Positions 44,408 through 56,345 of a stretch of DNA of 64,000 nt are shown one piece after another. The stretch is taken from assembly GCF_002099425.1 (NCBI RefSeq), contig NW_018344068.1, positions 6,578,501 through 6,642,500 on the forward strand. Reading direction: 5' to 3'. Every line of letters begins with the position of its first letter. Position 1 is the first letter of the stretch. Made by a program: the position numbers and the translations under genes. The notes under the pieces were generated by a model, which did no database searches, had not been told where the DNA came from, and was given only the letters and a program-made list of their open reading frames with translations. Origin of the DNA: Phascolarctos cinereus (lineage: Eukaryota > Chordata > Mammalia > Diprotodontia > Phascolarctidae).

Positions 44408-45010
44408 CTTGAAGAGGCAGCATAGTTCTGGGTGGTAGGTAAAGCGTTCAGATTGTAGTTTGAACTACAGTTATCCCTTCCACATTGTGACTTTCCCCAT
44501 CACAAATTCAATATATGAAGAGTCGGCATAAGAAATTAAATGGGAATTTTTTTGGAGTTTTGCAGAAGTCACAGATGACATGCAAAGGCCAGCAGATGAT
44601 AGAGGAAAAGTTCAGAAACTCAAAGATGTATAAAATATATATATAGTATTATATAATATCAATATATTTTATCTTTTAACACCATAAGAATTCAGAATTT
44701 TTCTATGGTACATAGGGAAGGCCAAAAAATTTTATGTGGATTTTCCAGATGGAGTGGGGTACCACACCCCTAATCCCTGAGATGTAGAAGGGATAACTAT
44801 ACTGTGGTTCTGAATTGTAATCTGAAAGACTTGTGTTCAAATTCTTCCTTCTAGGCTTAGTCATTTAATCTCTCTCTGAGCCTCGGTTCCTCATATGTAA
44901 AATGAGGATAACGATACTGCAGTACCTACCTCCCTGGATTATTTTGAGAGTTAAATGACATAATGGATGTAAAGTATTTGCAAACCATGAAGTATGGTAA
45001 TCAATACCAT
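44408..45010 (+). repeat. MIR interrupted by a DNA transposon
   Basis: MIR head at 44408-44462 ('ggcagcatagttctgggtgg'), resuming at 44806 ('aagacttgtgttcaaattct', 'ttcctcatatgtaaaatgag'). Confidence 0.8.
44467..44805. mobile_element. Tigger/mariner-like MITE
   Basis: About 340 bp with inverted ends: 'agttatcccttc' at 44469-44480 and its complement 'gaagggataact' at 44788-44799, extended by 'atactgt'. End sequence and size suggest a nonautonomous TcMar/Tigger-type element. TA target duplication is not certain. Confidence 0.65.
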
Positions 45011-45249
45011 AGTAATTATTTTTAGCATCACGGAAATGTCACCTGCACTGATGGGAACTGGCTTTCTGTACTAGAGAATTGTCATGTCCTATGGAAAAAA
45101 AAGATGGGAAGAGCTTTTACCCTCTTCTCCTAGGTCGTCACATGCCCCGTTGACCAGATCAGTGTAGCCAAAGTCCATAGCTACATATATGAGTGTGCTG
45201 GCTTAAACACAGAAGAAAGTGGAGAAACTCCCTCATCTCTGAATGATCG

Positions 45250-45400
45250 TGCATATAATTTAGCTGTTTACATGTTGGGTCTGTATACACATTATATTCT
45301 CCTTGAGGGTAGGGACAGTTTTTCCTTTTGTCTTTTTATTCCTGGTACATAACACATGCTTGGCACATAGCAGGTACACCATAGATGCTTACTGGATTAG
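45250..45400 (+). repeat. L2-like LINE end, supplying a possible PTX4 poly(A) signal
   Basis: 'ccttgagggtagggacagtt' and 'gcttggcacatagcaggtac' mark the plus-strand L2-like terminus. On the minus strand it contains AATAAA (complement of 45335-45340), 127 bp past the PTX4 stop, the nearest such hexamer I see. Confidence 0.6.
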
Positions 45401-45466
45401 ATTGGAGGCAGAAAAGCTATCGTATGAAGGAAGGCACAGTCAGTTACTGGTTTTAGCTTGACCATC

Positions 45467-46107
45467 TTATGAGCAGTGCTCCAGACAAGTACAAAATACC
45501 CTTTTCACAAATCCATCCAAAGAGGAGGCATTAGCCAGGGTCAAGAGTATGTTCCTAGGCAGTGCCTTTCCAGTGGCAACGCTCGAGACCTCTCCCGGTG
45601 ACAGGGCCCGGTCCCACACGGTCAGGCCTGCCAGGCTTCCCACAAAGGCTTCAGAGCTGTCAAAGCCTCCCCCCATGGTATCTTGCTCCTGTCCCAACAC
45701 CAGTATGCCTCCAGGAGGGATTTCATAGCCCTCCCTGAACCTGGAGCCGATGGCCACCAGTCTCCGGTCCACATAGAACCAGTATTTCCCTCGGATGGAA
45801 GACCATATGACACACATATGGTGCCACCTGCCGTCCAGAAGCAGTCCCACTGGCAGCTCCCTGAAGGCTGGGTCTCCTATCACAAAGTGGATAGTGCCAT
45901 AGACTAGAGTGTCCCTACCATGCAGCACCAGCTTGTTGTCATTTTCTTCAGTGGCATAGGAAAGTAGGGTACCCAGGTAGCTGGAGGATGTCCGGACCCA
46001 GGTACAGATAGATAGTTCCCGGAGCCCAGTGAGGAAACCTGGGCTAAAGGTGACCACATTCTCAGTAGAAGTGTTGGGAAAAACAAGCATGGACCCTACA
46101 TTGCAAA
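45467..46107 (-). CDS. PTX4: PTX4 exon 3: pentraxin domain
   Basis: Last exon of pentraxin 4, a secreted long pentraxin of poorly known function. With one base carried from exon 2 it starts [15 protein letters not shown] and ends FCTCLEHCS before the stop at 45467; 213 residues including the split codon. It spans the whole pentraxin domain: [40 protein letters not shown], then HHMCVIWSS, which is the pentraxin signature H-x-C-x-x-W (both cysteines of the fold are present). Next come [19 protein letters not shown] and GGFDSSEAF, the acidic calcium-site loop, and [12 protein letters not shown]. Agreement with human PTX4 is close throughout. The acceptor is 'tctatctccag' above 46107, entering in phase 1. 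Confidence 0.97.
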
Positions 46108-48357
46108 CTGGAGATAGAGAAAGGAATCATCATATCATTACTTGGTACAGTTTACTCCCTTTCCCCTCCCAAAGATTATCCATGAATTATGCCATTTTCC
46201 ACATTTGGGCATTCAAGGCCCTTTATGGTCTAAATTCATTTCACATGACTCTCCCAGCCTTATTTCATAGTAATCCTCCCTTATTCATTTAATGTTCTGT
46301 ATGCCATCTCCCATGCCTCAAACAGACTCCCTCTGTATCTATGAACCTAGAATGCCCCTGTTCAAATTCGCTGCTTCTTTCAAGGTACAGTTCAGGGTCT
46401 ACCTTCTCCATGAGTTGCTCTATGATCCCCCAGCCAGACATGATTCTTCCCCTACGTGATTCTATTCTTCCAGGCACTTAGGATATAGGAATGGAGGACT
46501 CCAAGGAAGAAGGAACCTCAAAGATCATCTAGTCCTCTGTCCTCACTCTAAACATAGATAGAGGAAACAGCGAGTCATAAAGTGATTTGCCCAGGGTAAC
46601 ACAGCTGGTTCTTGTCAGGGCCAGTATTCAAACCCAGGTCCTTTAATGCTGAATCCTGGGCTCCTTTTACTACATCATGCTGCCTTTCTGGCTTGTTTTG
46701 GTCCAGAGCCATGCTTTCATGCTCTTAGAAGTCTAACTCTAGTGATGCAGAGATAATTGTTTGTAAATTTATAGTCTTACAGCATTGGCTGGGACACTGT
46801 GATTTGCTCCTGGTCACACAGCTAGTACGGATTAGAGATATTACCAGAACCCAATTTTTCATGATTCCAGGAACAGCGCTCTATTCTCTGTGCCATGCTG
46901 CCTCTCTCATTATATTTTAACTTATATTGTGCTTATTTTATGGGTAGGTCTTTGCTCCTACTAGAATGTGAGTTTCTTGACATCAGGGATTTGTGCTATT
47001 TTTTCACTTTTGCATCCCTGGTACAGGACCTTGCACAGTATAGGTTTGTTTATCTTAAATGTTTATTAAATTGAATTAAATTTCAGTTGTTCTGCCCAGG
47101 AATTGTCCAGTACTCTGACAAGAGAAGGCAGAAGTAACATCCATAGGCACCAGGGATCCAATTACATAATGGAAGCATCACCAGAAGGATTGATAGACTG
47201 TCATTGCACTTTTCCCCAGGAGGGATGAACAGGAAAAGGGGAAGCAATTGGCTACTAGGTCAGATACCTGACTTAGGAGGCCAGCATGGTCCACATTCCA
47301 GCTGAGACTATACATAATGTTGGAGCAGGGGCCATTGGTGGAAAACATGTCTCTGTGCCCATACTCCCATTTTCTTCTCCAACCTTGCCCACATTACATT
47401 GTTTGAAAGGGATAATAGAGAGCATGGGAATCCTATTATTACTTGGGAGCTTAGAAATAACAGTCAAAACCTCCATATTGTTTCTAAAGCCCTCAAGGAA
47501 TTCCAGGGAATGCAGATACATCCACATGCACGTTCAGGATATCTGCATTAGCTTTTGCCCAGCAAGGAACTTAGAAATGGAGAAATAACCCTGGTGAGGA
47601 CAAGGGGGCATCTGTGGGCAAGGGTAGCTAAAGAGTTCCATACTACTTAGCACTAAGGAGACTGTGGGTCTGATTTTAAGGATGTGGTTACAAAGAAGCA
47701 ACTTTGAATGCTGGTCACTAGCATTTTTGTGGGCAACAAGAAGGCATGCATTGTATAGAAAGAGAATAGTATCCCAGTTGTCAGAGTGAGGACTCTTGCC
47801 CTTGACTAGGAGGCTTATCTATGAAACTTGGTGAGTGTAAGAAATGTGAACCAAAATCAGGGAGATGGTTTAAGTGGCACCTCTTTAGCCATATTTGTGC
47901 ATCTGATTCAATATTTATTCTAATCAAGTATGTCATAAGTACAATGTACTCTGCTAGGCATGGGGACACAAAGACAAAATGAGACACAGCCTTGTCCTCA
48001 AGGAGCTTACATTCTACTTTAAAAAAAATGACACACATAACTGATATATATATATATATGTGTGTATATATATATATCCATACACCTATATATATATATA
48101 TATATATATGCACACATATACATGTCTACATATACATACACACATATACATATATATAATATGATAATTGAAAGGGGAGGGAGAGAGAACCAACAAGGAG
48201 GGGGGACCGAGTTGCCTTAATTCTGCCCTTTCACCTTTTCTGGAATTAAGTGCTATGTCTACCCTGTTGATGCTTCTCATAGGCGTTGGCTCATGAGCTG
48301 AGCCTTGATGCATGTCTTAACATACGTGACAAGAAGAGAATGAATACATTTACTTAC
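46108..48357 (-). other. PTX4: PTX4 intron 2 with repeat fragments
   Basis: 2.25 kb. L2-like plus-strand piece at 46130-46480 ('cattcaaggccctttatggt'), reverse MIRs at 46500-46690 and 46770-46910, L2-like end at 46940-47090, reverse L2-like end at 47905-48030, and a TA/CA-rich tract at 48040-48165. 47091-47900 has no recognised feature. Confidence 0.85.
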
Positions 48358-49105
48358 TTTCTCCAGTCTTTTGGGAAGCCTGGGATTGCTGTGGCTCCTT
48401 CAGGATCTCATCTACATTGGGAAGTGTCTGTCTGCCAGATTCCCCCTCTTCCAGGGGAAGTCTCCTCAAATCCTGAAACAATTTCTGGGTTTCTGTTTGG
48501 GTTCCTAGCTCCAGCCTGTCCTGCTGCAGTTTCTTCCTGTGCCTGTGCTTGGTGTGGATCAGCGGCTGGCCTGGCTGCTGCTTCTTCCAAGGCTGAGGCA
48601 GGAGTGGAACACCAGTGACTGAGTTTGGAGAAAAGGCCACATGTTGCAAGACTCTTTCTAGCTGCTCTTCTGCAGCATTCAGTCTGGCCCCTTGGCCGTG
48701 AATCACATTCTGAAGTTTCTCGATTTCTGTCTGCACATGGATTTGGTTGTTCTGAAGGGTACCAATATCCTGTTTGATGGACCCAGTGAGATTGGCAAGG
48801 AGGGTGCTCTGCTCCTTCTGTTTCATTTTCTCCTGGGAGCTCTGCTTACTCTCTCCATTTAAGGATCTTTCAAAGGCCAGGAGCTTAGAGTCCACCTTCC
48901 TGGATCTTCTCTGAATCTTCTTCATCCAGGCCTTCAAGAGGTTCAGATCCATTTGCACTGCTGCCTGAGACTCATTGACAGACATAGCTATGGCATGATA
49001 CTCATCGGTCAGGTTCTGGAATCTGGTGTTGATGTTATAGGAAACATTATAGTTTTCTGCAATCCCCTGGAGACGTATTAGGGTCACCTCTTGAAATCTC
49101 CGGAA
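48358..49105 (-). CDS. PTX4: PTX4 exon 2: coiled-coil N-terminal region
   Basis: 748-bp exon, in phase 0 and out with one extra base. It begins FRRFQEVTLIRLQGIAENYN directly after EEQ of exon 1, matching human LEEQFRRFQEVTLTHLQGIA as I recall it. Long heptad-rich stretches (LLKAWMKKIQRRSRKVDSKLL, LQNNQIHVQTEIEKLQNVIH and RLNAAEEQLERVLQ) indicate a coiled coil that would drive oligomerisation. A low-complexity Gln/Lys/Pro linker then leads to the pentraxin domain. N-x-S/T glycosylation sequons are seen at NVSYN and NESQA. The donor is 'gtaagt' below 48358 and the acceptor 'tgtttgcag' above 49105. The linker is the least conserved part against human. Confidence 0.95.
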
Positions 49106-49869
49106 CTGCAAACAACAAACACAACTCTTACATATTTATGGTATCAAGAGAGTGGGTCACATTGTTTAATGGTCCAGTGAATTTCCTATATGATCTGTGT
49201 TTTTAAAGAAAACTTCTTTCACCTGGGACAGTTTATGAAGCTGTCTATTGTTCTTAAGGTTTTGTACCACCCAAGCAGTGACTAAAATGTCCCCTATCCT
49301 TTAACCCAGAGAGATCCTGTGGCTAGGCATATACCCCAAGGAGATCAAAGACAGAAAGAAATGTTCCAAATGCACCAAAATATTCATAGCAACGTCTTTT
49401 ATGGAAGCAAATAACTGAAACAGATTAGATTCTCATTAAGTGAGAGATGACTGAACACATTGTGATACATGAAAGTAATGGAATATTGTTGTGTCGTAAG
49501 AAATACCACGATTACGAAGAATTCAGAGAAGCATGGAAGGACACATAAACCGATGCAAAATGAAGTCAATAGATACAGGAAATGGTATAGAAAATGACTA
49601 CAACAATGGAAATGTAAAGAACAAAACAACCTGAAACTGAATTATAATTACCAAGCTAGTGCCTGAAGAAAAGATGAAGGAAAAAAAATGTACCTCCTCT
49701 ATTTACCAAGGTGAGGCACTATGGGTATGGAACATACTGTCATGCTCAATGTGTTGGTAAGTTTTACTGAATCTTTTTATTTTCTTTTTTGTCACAAGGA
49801 GTGGTTCTCTGGTTATAGGAGGGAGAAAGGATATATTTGGAAATTTTAAAAAATCATTCACTCTGAATG

Positions 49870-49911
<42 letters not shown>
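49106..49911 (-). other. PTX4: PTX4 intron 1 with old L1 and TA microsatellite
   Basis: 806 bp. 49290-49860 is an old plus-strand L1 3' fragment ('catataccccaaggagatca', 'gaatattgttgtgtcgtaag'). An uninterrupted (TA)n tract at 49873-49908 lies only a few bases from the exon 1 donor 'gtaaat'. Confidence 0.85.
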
Positions 49912-49912
<1 letters not shown>

Positions 49913-50040
49913 TGTTCTTCTAGTCTTCTGAGTCTCTCAAAAAATGGTTTTCTTTGTCTTGCTTCATCAGCTTCCTGCTGTAGAGAGAAAGTTATAAGAA
50001 CCAAGAAAAGAGACATACATTTAGCCTCCCAGCAGCCCAT
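49912..50040 (-). CDS. PTX4: PTX4 exon 1: signal peptide and start
   Basis: 43 residues from ATG at 50038-50040: MGCWEAKCMSLFLVLITFSL then QQEADEARQRKPFFERLRRLEEQ. The start and the RKPFFERLRRLEEQ end both match human PTX4 (MGCSWRKTLSFFLVF...). A second in-frame Met at residue 9 directly precedes the hydrophobic core, but conservation favours the first. Residues 9-20 form the hydrophobic core of a secretory signal peptide. The junction is phase 0. Together with exons 2 and 3 the frame is 1,518 bp (505 residues), against 478 in human. Confidence 0.96.
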
Positions 50041-50117
50041 TCTGAAAAAAACAGGGGGGAGTTCAATTTCTTCAGTCTCTCCAGTAGCACTTGGATAAGC
50101 CCAAAAGAGGAGTCTGT

Positions 50118-50125
50118 TTTATATA
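50118..50125 (-). promoter_or_regulatory. PTX4: PTX4 TATA box
   Basis: TATATAAA on the minus strand, 78-85 bp upstream of the PTX4 ATG, implying a start near 50090 and a leader of about 50 nt. There is no CpG island, which fits a tissue-restricted gene. Confidence 0.5.
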
Positions 50126-50559
50126 TCTCACTCCACACCATTCTCCACCCACCTCCTCATTTTGGCCTCTTTTTCTTACTCTTTTCATTCTCAAATTTGG
50201 CTACGAGTTGGATTCTTCCTGCTACCTTAAAGGAAATCTGTGATTTACTTTCAAAGAAATGGAATCCGCAGAATCTAACATTCCCCAAGGAGAAGAGTTT
50301 AAAACAGAGGCAAATTCTTTCCTTGGAAAATAATTAGCCTGGTTATAAGCTCCTGTCTAGCTCATACTCAGTGTCATTTTGGGATTTTTCAGCACTAATA
50401 GTGACCATATTATGTCTGTTTTCACTCTACTTTCTACTCTATGGAGTTACTGATTCACACATCTCTCTGTGCTTTTCTTAAGTTACAAATTCAAAAAAAG
50501 TTGTTTCTATCCAGTTCCTTTGCTTCCTAACTATCCACTCTCTCCTTAATTCCGTGAAA

Positions 50560-51350
50560 CCAGATGGTATGGTACAATTTTTACGGGGGTTGGAATTGCA
50601 GTGGAGACAATCTTTGAAGGATAGGTAAAAACTGGGTAAGAAGGGAGGGAAGGCTTTCTGCATAAGGAAAAGCACAAAAGTGAAGGGGTAATAGACAGTA
50701 ATTTTTTTTCAGAGTGGTAGAAAGTAATTCACTTTGATTAGACTATAGCATAAGTGATAGGGAATTGTATGAAACAGGGCTGGAAAGGTAGGGTTATTAC
50801 TAGATTATGGAGGTCCTTGAATATCAGACAAAAGAGTATGAAATCTACTTATTAGACCTTATCAATGAAGATTTCTGAGCAAAGAAGTGACATGACTAGA
50901 GGGATGCATAAAAATAAAAAATAACAGCTCACCATTCTATCATATTTCCTCAAAGAACCCTGTAAAGTCAGTTGTGCAAGCCCTACTATTCACCCCACCT
51001 TTAAGAAAAGAACACTGAGTCTCAGAGAAATGACATGCTTATTGTCATATAGCTAATAAGTGTCAGAGCTAAGATCCACACTTTCCTTATCTCCATACCC
51101 TGTACTCTTTCCATGGTATTATATCAATGTATTACCTCATATGCAGATGGAAGATAGTCTGGCAATGGAATTATGGGTAAGTTAGAGATAAGAAAGCTAG
51201 GAAGCTTCCCTTAGGAAGCTATTTTCAATAAGCCATTGAGGTGATTATAATAACGTCTGTAATAAGGTGGTTGCAGTGGCGATAGAGAGCAGGAAACATT
51301 GGAAGATGAAAAGGTAGAATCAACAGATCTTGGTAACTGATTATGCTATG
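50560..51350 (-). repeat. L2/L3-like LINE fragment split by a MIR
   Basis: Reverse L2-like blocks 'tatggaggtccttgaatatc' and 'gagcaaagaagtgacatgac', resuming at about 51215 ('gtaataaggtggttgcagtg'). A reverse MIR occupies about 50930-51125. Confidence 0.65.
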
Positions 51351-52185
51351 AAATCCTCTGGTATTGCTACACAGGCTTGCGGTCTGATGAGGCAGATTTA
51401 AAAGGCCCCAAGTTTGTAGTAAATCTGTATTTGAACGTGTGGTTGTGAAACACATACTGGCTCGTGATCATTCCTGCAGTTCAAGACTGAAAACTGTAAC
51501 AATGACCTGGGGGTTTGGATGCCAGCCTTCTGCTAAGCAAAGGTCCTTCTATGTCGAGTGGCTTCCCAGAGCTGTCTGTGCTCTCATGACAATGGGACAC
51601 AAAAGAATGCAAACAGCAGGGTTAACCACAGATTATATGAGAAGATCAATCTAATACAGTCTTTAACAGAATAAAAGGACATGGATATATACAGGTACCA
51701 GTTGAACGCCTCCAAGGAAGGCAGGGCATGGGATAAGAAACACCAATTCCTCTCTATTAGCCCTCCAGCAACATGAACAACCATCCTTCATAAAAACACA
51801 GTCTTAAACCTCTTAGTTTGTCCCTTTAGCTTTTGCTTTGCAGAGTCTCCCTTGCAAGCTTAGGTTTCTCTCTCTGTTCATCTGTCTGTGTGTCTCTCTG
51901 TTGGCGTCCAAAGAAGAGGGGTGGAGTCAAACCATTCCCCTCCTCTTTGTGAGTCCCTTTTCTTTTCCCTCAAGAGATCTTTAAAAATTCTGGTGGGGTT
52001 AGGGGTGAGAAGGGAACTCTGGCCTTCCAGCCCTAATCTCAGTTTCCTTTTTCTCCCTTTCGAGGCAACGAGGCCAGGCCTTGCCAGAAGTGCTATTACA
52101 CGAGGTAAGGAAGAGGAGAAGTCAGAGATAATATCAAAGTTTCAAATACGATGAACTCAGTCTCCCACATTTGAAATCTTGGTAC
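51351..52185. other. Unassigned intergenic sequence
   Basis: No exon or repeat recognised. Several short frames of under 90 codons show no family resemblance. Confidence 0.45.
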
Positions 52186-52189
52186 TGTT

Positions 52190-52485
52190 TGTTAAACCCC
52201 AACTGAAATGTCACCTCCTCCATGAAGCTTTTCTTGATGCCCTTAATTGGTAGTGATCTTTTCCCTTTTAGACTTCACAAAATCCTTGGTCTACACCTCT
52301 CTGACATACTTATCACCTCTTTCTTTGCATTATAGTTATCTATCTATGGATCATACCCTTCTAGTAGGTTGTAAGGTTCAGGAGGGCAGAAATTGTGACT
52401 TCTAATCTTTGCATCTATTCTTTGTCCTAGAACAGTACTCTGATTACATTGGGTGCTTGGTAAAAGTTTGCTGAATTGAACTTAA
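52190..52485 (+). repeat. L2/L3-like LINE 3' end
   Basis: 'aatgtcacctcctccatgaa', 'ttgtaaggttcaggagggca' and 'gtgcttggtaaaagtttgct'. Confidence 0.75.
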
Positions 52486-53337
52486 AACTTAAAAATGCAA
52501 AAAACATTTGGGAGCCAAAGAAGGCCCATGAAACCAGAGCCCAGTGAAACGACTGTGCTTAGGACTCCTGGGTTCTGTACCCAGCTCATTACATGAAACA
52601 GAGAAAGAACACTTCACCTCCTTAGGCTACCAAGGTTCTGTACCTTAAAGAGGAGCAATTACAAAGAACTTACCTTCTTAACAGAACTGGAACTAAAGTC
52701 ACATCCTAGGCTCAAATGTAGGGGCAGTTCCAGAAGGACAAAAGGGTGAAGGGCAGTAATAATAATTTTCTAAAAATGATAATGATAATAACAATGCTAC
52801 TACTACTACTAATAATAATGTTAACATCATACTATACTTACTCAGAAGTCAGCCTTCAGGCAACTCACTTATTTCGAATGGACCTATAAAAGTTTTTTGA
52901 ATGCCAAATAGCTGTCAAAAGCCCTTGCTTTCTGGGGAGTGCTTATTATCCCAACAAGCCACTCCACAGTTCTCACCACCTTCTGGCTCTCAGCAGACAA
53001 TTGTGTGTAAATATTTTCAGCAAAGTAGGAACAGCAATCTCATGACAGCATGAAAAATTTGTAATCTGGCAACAGAGACAAAAGTGTAGTGGGTGCTAGA
53101 ATTGCAGTCAAAGAACTGGGTTAAAATACAGGGTCATATTTACTGCGTGAACTTGGACAAGACAAGTAAGCCCCCTCGGCTTCAGTTTGCTCATCTATAT
53201 AGTAAGATGGTTTTATGAGACACCTTCTAAGGTCCAGGTTCAAACCTACGATTCGATGAACAATAGCTCTAATGCCTCTAAAAGGTTCGAGAGGAAGTAG
53301 CACAACTGCCCACTAGCGTCACTACAAATTTTTTATC
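52486..53337. other. MIR fragments and AT-rich sequence
   Basis: Plus MIR-type pieces at about 52545-52660 and 53060-53260 ('aagtaagccccctcggcttc'). A trinucleotide-rich stretch (TAA/CTA) lies at 52755-52820. Confidence 0.55.
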
Positions 53338-53590
53338 TCAAGGGTTTTAAACTTTTTTTTTGTATCATAGACTTCCTTTGGCAGTCTGGCAAAGACTATA
53401 TGGACGCCTTCTGAGAATCATACATATTTTTAAAATTTTTATTTATTTGAAAAATCATATTTTGAATTGCACAAAATAAAATACATAGGGTTGAAAAGGA
53501 AACCAATCATATTGAATTAAAAGATTTGATTTTTCACCCCATTCAAATTCATGAACTTCCTGAAATCTATTGATGGAACCCTTGGTCCAT
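53338..53590. repeat. hAT-type DNA transposon fragment
   Basis: 'cctttggcagtctggcaaag', 'gaatcatacatatttttaaa', 'aataaaatacatagggttga' and 'aaccaatcatattgaattaa' match the opposite strand of the element type at 57919-58130 and parts of 59200-59330. Confidence 0.6.
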
Positions 53591-53885
53591 TGTAGTATCA
53601 CAGATTTAGAACCAAGAACCTTAGAGGCTATTGTCCAAACCCCTTCATTTTTCAGATGATGAAAGTGAAGGCTAGGGAGGCTCGATGACTGTCAGAGGTC
53701 CCACAGGTAGTAAGGAAATGGTCTTTAGGCTCCCAGTCCAGAGTTCTTTCTGTTTACTTGTATCCTCCAGTAGAATGTAAGCTCCTGAAGGGCAGGGATT
53801 GTATTATATTTTGTCTTTGTATTTCCAGTCCCATTTCTTGCAATTAGGAAACTCTTACTGAAAACTCTTTGCATTGGATTGGATT
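53591..53885. repeat. Reverse MIR then L2-like end
   Basis: MIR at 53595-53755 ('catttttcagatgatgaaag', 'ctcccagtccagagttcttt'). L2-like terminus at 53760-53885 ('tgtaagctcctgaagggcag'). Confidence 0.7.
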
Positions 53886-54416
53886 TTGTGTAGGAACAAA
53901 CAGGTTTAAGACAAATACCATTATTTCCTGAAGACATTCTATTATACTGTAGTATAGAAGGTGATGCCCATAATAATGATCTTGAGATGTAAAGAAATGA
54001 TAAAAGTCATATGCAGTATACTTTTTGGAAAAATATGTGGGCCAGTCATATAACAAAATCAAAGGATAACAGATGGCTAACCCAGCGATCCCCACACTTT
54101 CTCAGTTCACTTGGCAATTAGTATCTTAGTAATTTTTAATGGTGTCCATAGACAAAAAAAAATACCCAATGGTTCCATTTATCAAGTAGTTAGATGCAAA
54201 CAACTTAATATGTATTTATGTCCTGATAATTTAGTTGCCATGTAAAAAATTAATATATACAAATTGAAAGAAAAAAATGTTTTTATTTCATTCATAAATA
54301 ATCACAATGATTTAATAATGGGATATTCATGCCTCCTGGGCACTGTATGGCTTCTCAACATTGGAATTAGATAGGATACTACCACCCTTGTTTCCTGCTT
54401 GATATTGATTTTCACT

Positions 54417-54652
54417 CCTTTGTTGTGGTGTTGTTTCAGTGGTATCCAACTCTCTGTGACCCCATTTGTGATTTTTTTGGCAAAGATACCACAGTGGTTT
54501 GCCATTTCCTTGTCCAGTTCATTTTACAGATGAGGAATTGAGGCAAATAGGGTTAAATGACTTGCTCAGGGTCATACAATGAGTCCACATTTGAACTCAG
54601 GGCTTCCTGACTCCAGGCCCAATGATCTATCCAGTGCACCAGCTAGCTACCC
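54417..54652 (-). mobile_element. CORE-SINE, long form with RTE-type tail
   Basis: 'gtggtatccaactctctgtg' tail, 'ttgccatttccttgtccagt' and the head 'caccagctagctaccc'. The preceding 53886-54416 is AT-rich and unassigned. Confidence 0.85.
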
Positions 54653-55129
54653 TTTCACTCCATACTTGCTTTTTATTACAAAAACTGCTGAAAGCCCAGT
54701 TTCAAAAAGAGATGATGTTGCAAATGAGAAAGTCTGAGAAGTTAATGGCTGTAGCTGAAAGTACAAGCAAATAAAAACACATTTCAAACATATGAGAACA
54801 TTATCAAAACAAATACAGCACAATCTAATATTGAAACTGTGAACTACCTCGAGTTGGTAACTCACAGGATGTTAAATAAATGTTGAGTGTTGCTGTTTCC
54901 TTCAAAAATTTGAAACATTCCACAGAGCCCTTGGCTGTTGAGCCCAATCTGGGAACTGGGGGGATGGCCTAAGGTATGAAAAATGAAAGATAACAGAGGG
55001 ACAGTCCAAGCACTACATTGCCGCCCACTTAGAGTCAAAAGATCTGTTGGAAGGTCTCCAGAATACTGGGTGTATTCTTTATGGATGACTGACAAGAAGC
55101 CAATTATGAGAGTTACATGGACTAAGCCA
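54653..55129. other. Unassigned intergenic sequence
   Basis: No exon or repeat recognised. Confidence 0.4.
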
Positions 55130-55365
55130 GAGTCTTCTTGCCTCCCAACTATAACTCTCTAAATTTGTTGTAACAATATCTTAATGGATGAGGAATATAG
55201 GTGCTCCTCAGGCCCACTCAAGTACTTAGACCACAAGTATATTTTAACAGTAGGACCTCTAGAGATGATGAATACTAGTTATGTTTGGCAGGTTTTTTCT
55301 TCATGATTCCCTTTTGTCATTCCCTTTTGGCAGTTTGGTGAGGCCTCAGAATAATGTTTTTAAAA
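55130..55365. repeat. Intergenic direct duplication, copy 1
   Basis: Pairs with 59011-59245 (offset about 3.88 kb). About 15 substitutions and one 1-base gap by eye over 236 bp, so about 93% identical. The right part runs into hAT-like sequence ('ggcagtttggtgaggc'). Confidence 0.9.
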
Positions 55366-55379
55366 ACTATATACACTAG

Positions 55380-55875
55380 TGCTGTGTATAGAGTGATGGG
55401 CCTGGAGTAAAGAAGACCTGAAATCAAATTTTGCCTCAAACACTTATGGGCTGTTTGGCCCTGGGAAAATAACTTAATCTCTGTCTACCTTAATTTCAGC
55501 AACTTTAAAACGGGGATAATAATAGCACTTACGTTACTGGATTGTTATGAGGATCAAATATTTGTAAAGTGCTTTGGGCAACTAGGTGGTACAGTGAATA
55601 GAGTGCTGGCTCAGGAGTCAAGAGGGTATGAGTTCAAATCCAGCCTCAGATGCTTACTAGCTGTGTGACCCTGAGCAAGTCACTTAACACTGTCTGCCTC
55701 AGTTTCCTCATCTGTAAAATGAGCTGGAAAAGGAAATGACAAACCACTCCAGCATCCTTGCCAAGAAAAGCCCAAATGGGGTCACAATGAGTGAGTCACG
55801 ACAGAAGAATGACTTCAGGACCACAACAGAGGGCTTAGTACAGTGCCTGGCACATAATAGGAGCATCATAATGTT
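55380..55875 (+). repeat. MIR split by a long-form SINE
   Basis: MIR from 'gatgggcctggagtaaagaa' to 'ttgtaaagtgctt', resuming after the SINE at 'gcttagtacagtgcctggca' near 55833. Confidence 0.85.
55576..55815 (+). mobile_element. CORE-SINE, long form with RTE-type tail
   Basis: Head 'gggcaactaggtggtacagt', CORE 'tagctgtgtgaccctgagca' and 'gcctcagtttcctcatctgt', then the RTE-type tail 'ccaagaaaagcccaaatggg' and 'gagtgagtcacgacaga'. Confidence 0.9.
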
Positions 55876-55923
55876 TACCAAAAAAAAAATCAGATGGGTA
55901 GGTTTAAAATCTGCACTGTAGGA

Positions 55924-56069
55924 CCAGCTAGGTGGCGCAGTAGATAGAGCACCGGCCCTGGAGTCAGAAGTGCCTGAGTTCAAATCTGGCCTCAGACACA
56001 TAACACTTACTAGCTGTGTGACCCTGGGCAAGTCACTTAACCCCATTGCCTAGCTTCCCCCCAAAAAAT
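55924..56069 (+). mobile_element. CORE-SINE with 18-bp target duplication
   Basis: Short-form SINE flanked by 'aaaatctgcactgtagga' (55906-55923) and the same with one change (56070-56087). Confidence 0.95.
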
Positions 56070-56345
56070 AAAATCTGCCCTGTAGGAGAAAGTACCCACA
56101 AATATGTAATCAAGGATACACTGATGCATGCAAGCTTAAAAACATACTCAGCATAAGAAGGAAATGTCAGATACGTTTATTTTATTGATACATTTAGTTT
56201 TAAAACAGCAGACACATTGCAACAAACACACAACCTCTCCTCAAATACTTTGTCTGAAAACAGTTCATCAAAATGGCTTGTTTTGGGTTTGTGACCAATA
56301 AACTATGTTATGTTCTAATATTGTAGATTTAAAAAGTACATTTGA

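Noticed and set aside
28960-45400. A further gene between CLCN7 and PTX4
   Set aside because: I looked for conserved exons on both strands and found only repeats and unassigned AT-rich sequence, matching the gene order in human. Small exons could be missed.
55576-56069. tRNA genes (A/B-box-like heads with 'agttcaaat')
   Set aside because: These are tRNA-derived SINE heads followed by CORE sequences and tails; no cloverleaf is intact.
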